DNA from: Gammaproteobacteria bacterium UBA1119
GTDB taxonomy: Bacteria; Pseudomonadota; Gammaproteobacteria; Pseudomonadales; Azotimanducaceae
Direction of reading: 5' to 3'
Assembly (NCBI GenBank): GCA_002313255.1
Contig: DCBA01000010.1
Coordinates: 48,367-112,366, forward strand
DNA: 64,000 nt
A model generated the notes under the pieces. The model saw only the letters and a list, made by a program, of their open reading frames with translations, made no database searches and was not told where the DNA came from. Of this stretch, positions 1 through 7,812 are shown in pieces. The stretch's first letter is position 1. Every line of letters begins with the position of its first letter. The translations under genes were made by a program, and so were the position numbers.

Positions 1-18
1 AATTAAACAGAGGTAATT

Positions 19-147
19 GTGGAAGGACTGGCAGTAATCGGATTTGTTTTCGGAATGATAGGAGTTGTGGCACTTGTTCGGTTGGAGAGACTAACAAAAA
101 CTCTAAAAGAAAAAGGAATTCTGGATCAGGATTACAAGGAAGAGTAA
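19..147 (+). CDS. small single-pass membrane protein, hypothetical (42 aa)
   Basis: A 42-codon frame starts at GTG 19, preceded by an AGAGG ribosome-binding site at 9-13, and ends at TAA 145-147. Residues 4-20 are a hydrophobic helix (LAVIGFVFGMIGVVALV). A charged, lysine-rich tail follows, ending DQDYKEE. The layout of an N-terminal anchor and a short cytoplasmic amphipathic tail resembles small conserved membrane proteins that I recall from marine Gammaproteobacteria, but I cannot assign a function. The good ribosome-binding site and non-random composition favour a real gene. It lies about 110 bases upstream of uvrD on the same strand. Confidence 0.6.
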   Translation: MEGLAVIGFVFGMIGVVALVRLERLTKTLKEKGILDQDYKEE

Positions 148-197
148 TTCACTGTTCTAAAACACTCGGTGACCGTTGAATAAATTGGAGTTGCGGG

Positions 198-211
198 AGG
201 TTCGAGAACCT
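198..211. promoter_or_regulatory. 14-bp palindrome upstream of uvrD (candidate operator)
   Basis: AGGTTCGAGAACCT is a perfect inverted repeat (AGGTTC, GA, GAACCT). It lies 45 bases before the uvrD start and is flanked by GGG and by TTCCC, which extend partial symmetry. The placement suggests a repressor or activator site for uvrD. It is not the classical gammaproteobacterial LexA box (CTG-N10-CAG). Only the symmetry is seen; the binding protein is unknown. Confidence 0.35.
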
Positions 212-255
212 ATACTTCCCAAACTGGTATTACCTCGGGAATAGATAACGAATCG

Positions 256-2454
256 TTGGAAGACATATCAACCATTCTAGATGGCTTAAATGAGCGCCAA
301 CGCGAAGCGGTAACAGCTCCCCTGCGCAACCATTTAATCGTCGCCGGAGCTGGTTCTGGAAAGACCCGCGTACTCGTTCACCGAATCGCCTGGCTCGTCG
401 CGGCGGAAGGCGCAACGCCGCAGAGTGTGCTGGCCGTCACCTTCACGAACAAAGCAGCGGCCGAAATGCGCTCGCGAGCCGAAACGCTTCTAAATATTTC
501 GGGTCGAGCCCTTTGGGTCGGAACATTCCATGGTATTGCCCATCGGCTGTTGCGAATGCATTGGCAGGAAGCCGGACTACCACAAAATTTCCAAATACTT
601 GATGCAGACGACCAATTGCGTCTTGTGAAGCGGGTGATGCGAACGTTCGACTTGGACGAACATAAGTGGCCACCGCGGCAGGCAGTCTGGTTCATCAATG
701 GGCAGAAAGACGAGGGGCGACGGGCAAACCAGGTACCGGCTTCGGACGACTTATTCGAACTAACACATCGCAAGGTGTATGAGTCCTACGAAGCTTTATG
801 TCAGCAGGGTGGCCTGGTCGACTTTGCGGAACTTCTGCTAAGAAGCCACGAGCTGTGGCTAGAAAACCCAGAGTTGCTTGCGCATTACCAGCGTCGATTT
901 AGTCATTTGTTGGTCGATGAGTTCCAGGATACCAATGCGATTCAATATGCATGGCTACGAGTACTTGCCGGCACATCAGGCCGCATCATGGCGGTGGGCG
1001 ACGATGATCAATCAATATATGGCTGGCGTGGCGCTCGAGTCGAAAATATTCATCAATTTTCGAAAGATTTTAGCCCCGTGGATGTCATACGTTTGGAACA
1101 AAATTATCGGTCGACGGGCACGATACTCTCGGCTGCTAATGCGCTGATTGGCAACAACGTTGATCGTCTTGGCAAAGAACTTTGGACGGATGCCGGCGAC
1201 GGCGACTCAATACGTGTTTACTCGGGGTACAACGAACAAGACGAAGCTCGATTTATTGCGGACCGAATTCAGGAATGGATTGATCAAGGTGGGAGTGCGG
1301 ACGAAGCGGCTATTCTGTACAGAAGCAATGCGCAGTCCCGGGTCTTGGAAGAGGCACTCTTGCGCAGTGATATACCGTACCGAATATACGGTGGATTCCG
1401 TTTTTTCGAGAGGGCGGAGATTCGAAACGCGCTTGCGTATATGCGGCTCGTCAGCGAGCGTCAATCCGATGTGGCGTTCGAACGGGTGATCAATACACCA
1501 CCACGCGGTATCGGCGACAAAACGTTGGATGGTCTCCGTGGAATTGCGAGAGCGCGTGGCATATCACTATGGCAAGCCACAAAAGAAGGTTTGAACGAAA
1601 AGCTGTTTAAAAGTCGACCGACAACGCTCCTCTCGAAATTCTTGAGCCTTATTGATGAGCTCGCTGCTGAGCTGACGGATGCTCCGCTTCACGTCATCGC
1701 TGAGCGGTGCGTGGAAGTCTCGGGCTTAATCGAATACCACCTAAAAGAACGCGGCGAACGCGGGCTTGCCCGCAAGGAAAACTTGGAAGAACTCTTCGTG
1801 GCCTGTCGCCAGTTTAGGGATGACATGGTCTTTCCACTGGCAGAAGACGGTAGTGACAACGGGCCCGTCACGGAACTAAATGAATTTCTTGACCAAGCCG
1901 CACTCGAAAGTGGCGAGCACCAGGCAGAAGTTGGCCCTTCGGTACAATTGATGACGCTGCATTCGGCGAAAGGGTTGGAATTTCCGCTGGTTTTTTTGTC
2001 TGGGATGGAAGAAGGCCTGTTCCCGCATCGTAGATCCCTCGAGGAACCGGGGCGTATGGAAGAGGAGCGCCGTCTTGCGTACGTGGGGGTGACCCGCGCG
2101 ATGCGCCAGCTCTATTTGACATACGCAGAAACGCGTCGCCTTTACGGCACGGACTCCTACAATGGACCCTCACGTTTTCTTATCGAGATACCGAGCGAGT
2201 ACGTCGAGGAAGTGCGGCTCGGCGGCGCTATCAGCAAAGCGTTTGGCAGGGGGAAGGTAGGCTCAGATGCCAATGCTTCGAAAGCTGAAGGAGAATTGCA
2301 AATTGGTCAGCGGGTCGCGCATAAGAAATTCGGTGAGGGCGTGGTATTGCGATACGAGGGTCAAGGGGGGCGGGCTCGCGTGCAAGTGAATTTCGCCCAG
2401 GTGGGGTCGAAGTGGCTTATGCCTGGCTACGCAAATCTCGAGCCGTTGGATTGA
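256..2454 (+). CDS. uvrD: DNA helicase II UvrD
   Basis: Superfamily 1 3'-5' DNA helicase of nucleotide-excision and mismatch repair, 732 aa, close to the usual ~720. Visible motifs are Walker A AGAGSGKT (residues 30-37), the Q-motif region LNERQREAV just before it, the DEFQD Walker B with D221/E222, DDDQSIYGWRGA (motif III), SAKGLEFPLVFL (motif V) and VGVTRA (motif VI). The C-terminal HKKFGEGVV segment is the typical UvrD tail that binds RNA polymerase or MutL. TTG 256 is the only start that gives the normal N-terminus; no in-frame ATG precedes the Q-motif. A palindrome lies 45 bases upstream, and dctP begins two bases after the stop. Confidence 0.96.
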   Translation: MEDISTILDGLNERQREAVTAPLRNHLIVAGAGSGKTRVLVHRIAWLVAAEGATPQSVLAVTFTNKAAAEMRSRAETLLNISGRALWVGTFHGIAHRLLRMHWQEAGLPQNFQILDADDQLRLVKRVMRTFDLDEHKWPPRQAVWFINGQKDEGRRANQVPASDDLFELTHRKVYESYEALCQQGGLVDFAELLLRSHELWLENPELLAHYQRRFSHLLVDEFQDTNAIQYAWLRVLAGTSGRIMAVGDDDQSIYGWRGARVENIHQFSKDFSPVDVIRLEQNYRSTGTILSAANALIGNNVDRLGKELWTDAGDGDSIRVYSGYNEQDEARFIADRIQEWIDQGGSADEAAILYRSNAQSRVLEEALLRSDIPYRIYGGFRFFERAEIRNALAYMRLVSERQSDVAFERVINTPPRGIGDKTLDGLRGIARARGISLWQATKEGLNEKLFKSRPTTLLSKFLSLIDELAAELTDAPLHVIAERCVEVSGLIEYHLKERGERGLARKENLEELFVACRQFRDDMVFPLAEDGSDNGPVTELNEFLDQAALESGEHQAEVGPSVQLMTLHSAKGLEFPLVFLSGMEEGLFPHRRSLEEPGRMEEERRLAYVGVTRAMRQLYLTYAETRRLYGTDSYNGPSRFLIEIPSEYVEEVRLGGAISKAFGRGKVGSDANASKAEGELQIGQRVAHKKFGEGVVLRYEGQGGRARVQVNFAQVGSKWLMPGYANLEPLD

Positions 2455-2456
2455 AT

Positions 2457-3551
2457 ATGAAAAAAGTCTTCTTTTTGACACTAGCGTTTATTGCAAGTTG
2501 CGACAACGGATCATCTTACGAGGCTGTGACGGACGATGGATCAGGAGCACCCCAGGCAACCTTCCAGTGGAAGCTGGTTACAACCTGGCCAAAAAATTTT
2601 CCGGCGCTTGGAACGGCGCCCGAAAAGCTTGCCGAACTGGTTGACAAGATGTCGGCGGGCCGACTGCGGATAAAGGTCTATGGAGGCGGTGAGCTTGTGC
2701 CAGCCATGGAGGTATTTGATGCGGTTTCTGCAGGTACTGCTGAGATGGGGCATGGAGCCGCATATTATTGGCGCGGCAAGATCCCGATAGCTGCAGTGTT
2801 TGCGACCGTGCCTTTTGGTATGACCGCTCAGGAGATGAATGGTTGGTTGCACCATGGTGGCGGCATGGCGCTTTGGCGGGAACTTTACGAACCATTTGGA
2901 CTGGTGCCCTTGGCTGCCGGGAACTCGGGCGTACAAATGGCCGGCTGGTTCAATCGCGAAATTCGGTCGCTTGATGATATTCGAGGACTAAAAATGCGAA
3001 TCCCGGGGCTAGGCGGGGCCGTATTCCAACGGGCAGGGGGGATTGCTGTCGCTATGCCGGGAAGTGAGATGTACACATCGATGCAAACAGGGGTGATCGA
3101 CGCGACGGAATGGGTTGGACCCTATAACGACCTTGCCTTCGGACTGCACGAAGTTGGGCGGTACTATTACTACCCGGGTTGGCACGAGCCCGGCACGACT
3201 TTAGAAGCGATTGTTAATGCGGACGCATGGCGTGGATTACCGCAGGATCTACAAGCCATATTAGAAGTCGCAGCTCGTGCAATAAACCAGGATGTACTCG
3301 ACGAATTCACTGCTCACAACAATGCAGCTCTCAAGGTCTTGGTAGAGGAGCATGGCGTGGAATTACGCCAGCTTCCGGATGATGTTATCAAGGAATTTGC
3401 AGAAATCTCTCGAGAACTTATTGCTGAGACGGCGGGCGATAATCCGTTGGCAAATCGAATTCTGGAATCCTATAGCGATTTTGCCGACAACGTACGCGAA
3501 TACCATGCAATTTCCGAGCAGGCCTACATTAACGCACGGGACATCGAGTGA
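2457..3551 (+). CDS. dctP: TRAP transporter solute-binding protein DctP (probable lipoprotein; 2-oxoacid/hydroxyacid type)
   Basis: Extracytoplasmic substrate-binding subunit of a tripartite ATP-independent periplasmic transporter, 364 aa. ATG 2457 is chosen because it gives MKK plus a hydrophobic stretch ending I-A-S-C15, a lipobox. Cys15 is followed by Asp, which in E. coli is the signal for staying in the inner membrane. The mature part has TTWPKNFPALG, the arginine segment GLKMRIPG that binds the substrate carboxylate, and DATEWVGPYND, all as in the TakP/2-oxoacid branch of DctP proteins. Specificity is inferred from that resemblance. It starts two bases after uvrD and converges on dctM, with nine bases between the stops, so it is transcribed apart from its membrane partners. 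Confidence 0.88.
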   Translation: MKKVFFLTLAFIASCDNGSSYEAVTDDGSGAPQATFQWKLVTTWPKNFPALGTAPEKLAELVDKMSAGRLRIKVYGGGELVPAMEVFDAVSAGTAEMGHGAAYYWRGKIPIAAVFATVPFGMTAQEMNGWLHHGGGMALWRELYEPFGLVPLAAGNSGVQMAGWFNREIRSLDDIRGLKMRIPGLGGAVFQRAGGIAVAMPGSEMYTSMQTGVIDATEWVGPYNDLAFGLHEVGRYYYYPGWHEPGTTLEAIVNADAWRGLPQDLQAILEVAARAINQDVLDEFTAHNNAALKVLVEEHGVELRQLPDDVIKEFAEISRELIAETAGDNPLANRILESYSDFADNVREYHAISEQAYINARDIE

Positions 3552-3560
3552 ATGTTCCCC

Positions 3561-4928
3561 TTAGAGCTGATTCGGCAACCACGTCGCCAATTTAGGCATT
3601 GCAACCAGCAAAGACAATAGAAGCAGCTGCAGTCCGATGAACGGAACGACGCCTCGGTAGATGTCTGAAGTTGCGATTGTTTCCGGCGCGACGCCTCGGA
3701 GGTAGAAGAGAGCAAACCCAAATGGCGGCGTTAGGAACGAGGTCTGGAGATTCACTGCAATCATGACGCCAAGCCAGACGGGGTCGACCCCCATGCTTAA
3801 CAATACTGGTCCGACGATGGGCACGACTACGTAGGTAATTTCGATAAAGTCGAGAATGAAACCGAGCAGGAAAATGACCAACATGACGATACCAATTGCT
3901 GTCCATTGGCCGCCGGGCATGTCGGTGAACAAGGTGGCGACGAGATCGTCGCCACCGTAGCCGCGGAACACGAGGGAGAACATGGACGCGCCGATAAGAA
4001 TGAAAAACACCATCGAGGTGGTCAGAAGGGTTGCCCGCATAATTTCTTGAAGAATTTTTCGGTTAAGGGCGCGGTACAAGATGGCGAGTATAAGAGCTCC
4101 CATCGCCCCTACAGCTGAAGCCTCTGTCGGTGTTGCGTACCCGAGCAGGATGGAGCCGAGGACCGCCGTGATCAGGAACAGCGGAGGTGCTAGACCCTTG
4201 CTGAGCGCGACGACTAGGGGACCGGCGTCTGTTTCCCCACTAGTGGCAGGCGCCGATTTGGGTTGGTACAAGGCTCGGGAAAGAACATAAGTTGCATACA
4301 GTAGCACCAAGATAAGACCGGGAATGAGTGCGCCCGCAAACAGATCGCCGACAGACACCGTTTTTGGAGCAAACAAGCCTTGGCTCATTTGTGCTTGCTG
4401 GTAGGCGTTTGAAAGTACATCGCCTAGCAAAACCAAGGCGATCGAAGGCGGAATGATTTGTCCTAACGTCCCGGTAGCCGCAATCGTCCCGCTGGCGAAG
4501 CTCGGCTCGTAACCGTGTTTCAAGAGGGAAGGTAGTGCAAGCAACCCCATCGTGACCACCGTCGCACCAACGATGCCGGTACTGGCCGCCATCAGCATAC
4601 CCACGATAATGACAGCGATGCCCAATCCCCCAGGCGTTCGGCCCATTAGCCTTGCCATGCTTTCAAGTAGTGTTTCAGCAATACGCGTACGCTCGAGCGT
4701 TATGCCCATCATGACGAATAGCGGGACGGCGATTAGAGTCTGGTTTGTCATGATTCCATAGAGTCGACTAGGCAAGAATCCAAGGGTATTGAGGTCGAAT
4801 ATGCCCGCGGACCCGCCCACAAATGCGAATAGAAGCGCGACGCCTCCAAGCGTTGGGGCGACTGAGTACCCGGCGAGCAACGCTAAAAACACGACTGCAA
4901 ACATCAGCAGGGGGATGTATTCAATCAT
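3561..4928 (-). CDS. dctM: TRAP transporter large permease DctM
   Basis: Large membrane subunit of a TRAP transporter, 455 aa, the usual size. About twelve hydrophobic segments run the whole length, with family segments such as TLIAVPLFVMMGITLERT near residue 70, ATGTLGQIIPPS near residue 153 and the C-terminal TPPFGFALFYLRGVAP. It forms the Na+-dependent translocation path for the substrate handed over by DctP. The ATG start overlaps the dctQ stop by eight bases, so QM are translationally coupled. The partner dctP sits just beyond its 3' end on the other strand. Confidence 0.93.
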   Translation of the reverse strand: MIEYIPLLMFAVVFLALLAGYSVAPTLGGVALLFAFVGGSAGIFDLNTLGFLPSRLYGIMTNQTLIAVPLFVMMGITLERTRIAETLLESMARLMGRTPGGLGIAVIIVGMLMAASTGIVGATVVTMGLLALPSLLKHGYEPSFASGTIAATGTLGQIIPPSIALVLLGDVLSNAYQQAQMSQGLFAPKTVSVGDLFAGALIPGLILVLLYATYVLSRALYQPKSAPATSGETDAGPLVVALSKGLAPPLFLITAVLGSILLGYATPTEASAVGAMGALILAILYRALNRKILQEIMRATLLTTSMVFFILIGASMFSLVFRGYGGDDLVATLFTDMPGGQWTAIGIVMLVIFLLGFILDFIEITYVVVPIVGPVLLSMGVDPVWLGVMIAVNLQTSFLTPPFGFALFYLRGVAPETIATSDIYRGVVPFIGLQLLLLSLLVAMPKLATWLPNQL

Positions 4929-5403
4929 GTCGCAATATTCGGTATGCCCTGAGGGCCTCGGCGATTGCTTGCACTAATAGTAGGAGCGCGGAGAGAGGAA
5001 TTAACGTTTTAAGTAAATAAACAGCAGGGATTCCACCCACTTCCGGAGAGGCCTCGAGAATGGTCCAAGCGCGCACGACGTAATCGAAGCTCTCGACCGT
5101 AATGACCAAGCAGACGGGCAAAAGAAGGCTCAAATGACCGAGTAGATTTATTTTCATCCTGGCCCGCCCGGAAAGTTTGGCATAGAGGAGGTCAACGCGC
5201 ACGTGACCGTCATGTTTCAGTGCGTAGGAAAGACCAAGCATGAAAACCAGGGAGTGCATGTAGGTCACGGATTCTTGAAGCGCGATAGCACCGGTATCGA
5301 AGACGTAACGTAATACGACTACTGTACAAGTGGTAACGACCATCGCCAGGATGAGCCACGAAACGACGCGCCCAGTGATCTCAATTAGAGCTTCGGGTTT
5401 CAC
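4921..5403 (-). CDS. dctQ: TRAP transporter small permease DctQ
   Basis: Small four-helix membrane subunit of the TRAP transporter, 160 aa. The start is GTG 5403, whose GTGA overlaps the ubiA TGA stop; longer frames would run into ubiA. Hydrophobic segments lie near residues 12-32, 46-62, 88-104 and 127-147. The family motif RYVFDTGAIALQESVTYMHS links helices 1 and 2, and GHVRVDLLY follows helix 2. It lies in one leftward unit with ubiA upstream and dctM downstream. Confidence 0.9.
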   Translation of the reverse strand: MKPEALIEITGRVVSWLILAMVVTTCTVVVLRYVFDTGAIALQESVTYMHSLVFMLGLSYALKHDGHVRVDLLYAKLSGRARMKINLLGHLSLLLPVCLVITVESFDYVVRAWTILEASPEVGGIPAVYLLKTLIPLSALLLLVQAIAEALRAYRILRHD

Positions 5404-6275
5404 GTAGCGAATGTTCCGATCAGGTGTTCCACAACGACTCCGATAAAGATGGTGAACCCGACCCATGTGTTGTTACCGAAGGCCTTAAGGCAATTCGTTT
5501 CATCCCGGGATCGGATCAAAATTTGCTGGTAGATAAACAACCCGGCGACGGTGGCAATCGCCAAAGAGTAGGGTATTTGAAAACCGCAATATTCGCCTAG
5601 TACGAACAAAAGTATCACTGAGACGGATTGCATTAACCCGATGGCCAAGCGATCCCATTGTCCGAGCAGAAGGGCAGTAGACCTCATGCCAATGGTGCGA
5701 TCATCCCTTCGATCGACCATGGCGTACTGAGTATCGTAAGCGATGATCCAAATGACGCTCATCAAGAAAAATAGACAAATGGGCATACTAAGGCCTTCTC
5801 GAACGGCTGTTGAGGCCATGGGTATACCCCAACTAAACGCGATTCCGAGGATGACTTGGGGGAAAGACGTGACACGTTTCATGAATGGATAAACGATCGC
5901 GATACAAAACCCCGCAACAGCCAACCAGCGGGTAATCACGTTTAGTGTGAACATCAACGCGAATCCGAGAGTGGACAGAGCGGCGAATACAATGATTGCC
6001 TCGAAGAGGCTTAAGCGGCCGTCGGCGAGGGGACGTGACTTGGTTCGCTCGACAAAGGGGTCGATATGGCGATCGACGATGTCGTTGGCGACACACCCTG
6101 CGGCGCGCATGACGAAAGTTCCAACGATAAATGTGCAAAGGATCCAGAAAGCAGGGACGGCCTCGGCAGCAAGCCACAACGCAGTGAGCGTGGGCCACAA
6201 CAACAAAAGTGTGCCGACGGGTCGATCGAGACGTACCAGTTCGATTATGGCTCTAAATTTTTTCGGACGTATCAT
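5400..6275 (-). CDS. ubiA: 4-hydroxybenzoate polyprenyltransferase UbiA
   Basis: Inner-membrane prenyltransferase that joins the polyprenyl tail to 4-hydroxybenzoate in ubiquinone synthesis, 291 aa. Both Asp-rich metal/diphosphate motifs are visible: NDIVDRHID near residues 64-72 with RTKSRPLADG after it, and DTQYAMVDRRDD near 180. About eight or nine hydrophobic helices surround them. The usual neighbour ubiC (chorismate lyase) is not here; instead the stop codon overlaps the dctQ start. It is divergent from the rubredoxin gene across an 89-base gap. Confidence 0.95.
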   Translation of the reverse strand: MIRPKKFRAIIELVRLDRPVGTLLLLWPTLTALWLAAEAVPAFWILCTFIVGTFVMRAAGCVANDIVDRHIDPFVERTKSRPLADGRLSLFEAIIVFAALSTLGFALMFTLNVITRWLAVAGFCIAIVYPFMKRVTSFPQVILGIAFSWGIPMASTAVREGLSMPICLFFLMSVIWIIAYDTQYAMVDRRDDRTIGMRSTALLLGQWDRLAIGLMQSVSVILLFVLGEYCGFQIPYSLAIATVAGLFIYQQILIRSRDETNCLKAFGNNTWVGFTIFIGVVVEHLIGTFAT

Positions 6276-6364
6276 GGGTCTTAGGGCGAGCCTTGGTAGA
6301 TTGATTTATATGGCTTGCACAGGGTAGTTTACAGCGCGCTTCGAGAACCCCAGGTAAGTAATTC

Positions 6365-6532
6365 ATGCGGAAATGGCAATGCATCGTGTGTGGTTGGATT
6401 TACGATGAGGCCGAGGGTTGTGAGGATGAAGGCCTCGCACCGGGCACCAAGTGGGAGGACGTCCCGGAAGATTTTGTCTGTCCGGAGTGTGGGGTTGCAA
6501 AAGAAGACTTTGAGATGATTGAGATAGGATAG
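6365..6532 (+). CDS. rubredoxin
   Basis: Small iron electron carrier of 55 aa, too short for most gene lists. The two iron-binding knuckles are clear: C6-I-V-C9-G and C39-P-E-C42-G, with the conserved aromatic/acidic core WIYDEAEG and PGTKWEDVPEDFVCP. It would pass single electrons to a partner such as an alkane or fatty-acid hydroxylase or an oxygen-stress reductase; no partner reductase is in the window. The start is ATG 6365 with an AGG nearby. In pseudomonads rubredoxin genes also lie not far from ubiA/ubiC, so the location is not a surprise. The symporter gene begins seven bases downstream. Confidence 0.93.
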   Translation: MRKWQCIVCGWIYDEAEGCEDEGLAPGTKWEDVPEDFVCPECGVAKEDFEMIEIG

Positions 6533-6539
6533 ATTATCC

Positions 6540-7799
6540 ATGAATCTTACCGTCCGAATACTGATTGGCATGGCAGCGGGTGTACTCGTCGGACTCGCTG
6601 TTCAAGGATTTACGTCCGATGACCATTGGATTCAGACCGTACTTATACAGGACGTATTCGATGCTGGCGGCAAGGTTTTTATCGCGTCGCTTCGGTTAAT
6701 GGTTGTACCCCTGGTACTTGTGTCTTTAGTGTGCGGCTCGTCAAGCCTGGCCGATGGGGCAAGCATGGGACGGCTGGGCGGAAAGTCGATCGGCCTTTAT
6801 CTTTTCACCACCGCGGTCGCGATCTCTTTGGCACTTGGGCTGGCGCTCTTCATTAGCCCCGGAGAGGGAGGGTCCGCTAGCCAAGCGGTTGAATATACGC
6901 CGCGGCCGAGCCCTGGGCTGAAAGAAACTTTTCTAAATATTTTTCCAATCAATCCCGTTCAAGCCATGGCCGATGGCAATATGCTACAGATCATTGTTTT
7001 TGCGTTGCTCCTGGGTACAGCCCTTGGTCGCTCGGGGGATGCAGGCCAAAGAATTCGATCGCTTTTTGAGGACCTCAATGGGGTCCTGATGCGACTAATC
7101 GTAATGCTCATTAGCCTCGCGCCTTTCGGGGTTTTTTTCCTGATGGCCAAGCTCTTCTCTGAAGTTGGTTGGCGAGACATTATCGAGCTTGGAAAGTACT
7201 TCGCGACGGTAATTTTGGCGCTGATCATTCATGCATCAGTTGTATATCCAGCGTTGTTGTTATGGCTTGCGAAAACGAATCCCATAAAGTTCTACCAGAA
7301 AATGCGAGAACCGATGCTTTTTGCGTTTAGTACTTCGTCGAGTGGAGCGACATTGCCCGTGACCTTGCGCACGGTGGAAAAGAAATTAGGCGTGGATAAC
7401 AGCATCGCTTCGTTTTCGGTTCCATTGGGAGCGACCATCAATATGGATGGCACCGCGATTATGCAAGGCGTGGCCACGGTCTTTATCGCGCAGTACTTTC
7501 ACGTTGACCTTGTCTTTACAGACTATTTGATGGTCATACTTACTGCCACGATGGCGTCGGTTGGGACGGCGGCGGTGCCCGGCGTTGGGTTGATTATGTT
7601 GACGATGGTTCTCACTCAGGTCGGGTTGCCGGTGGAGGGTATCGCGTTGATTATTGGCGTGGATCGGCTGCTCGATATGACGCGTACGGCGGTTAATGTT
7701 GCGGGTGACGCGATGGTGGCGACAACGGTCGCGCATTCGGAAAAGAAGCTTGATCGTTCAGTGTTAGATGACCCTGACGCGGGTCGCGCCAATCCTTAA
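6540..7799 (+). CDS. dicarboxylate/amino acid:cation symporter (DAACS/SDF family)
   Basis: Inner-membrane Na+ or H+-coupled uptake carrier of the glutamate transporter fold, 419 aa. The serine-rich hairpin STSSSGATLPVT lies at about 264-275, and the cation-binding NMDGTA at 301-306. The DMTRTAVNVAGD segment in the last helix holds the arginine that binds side-chain carboxylates, which favours acidic amino acids or C4-dicarboxylates over neutral ones. The exact substrate cannot be read from sequence. It shares a seven-base junction with rubredoxin and converges on recG. Confidence 0.92.
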   Translation: MNLTVRILIGMAAGVLVGLAVQGFTSDDHWIQTVLIQDVFDAGGKVFIASLRLMVVPLVLVSLVCGSSSLADGASMGRLGGKSIGLYLFTTAVAISLALGLALFISPGEGGSASQAVEYTPRPSPGLKETFLNIFPINPVQAMADGNMLQIIVFALLLGTALGRSGDAGQRIRSLFEDLNGVLMRLIVMLISLAPFGVFFLMAKLFSEVGWRDIIELGKYFATVILALIIHASVVYPALLLWLAKTNPIKFYQKMREPMLFAFSTSSSGATLPVTLRTVEKKLGVDNSIASFSVPLGATINMDGTAIMQGVATVFIAQYFHVDLVFTDYLMVILTATMASVGTAAVPGVGLIMLTMVLTQVGLPVEGIALIIGVDRLLDMTRTAVNVAGDAMVATTVAHSEKKLDRSVLDDPDAGRANP

Positions 7800-7812
7800 C
7801 CGCGAAATGACG

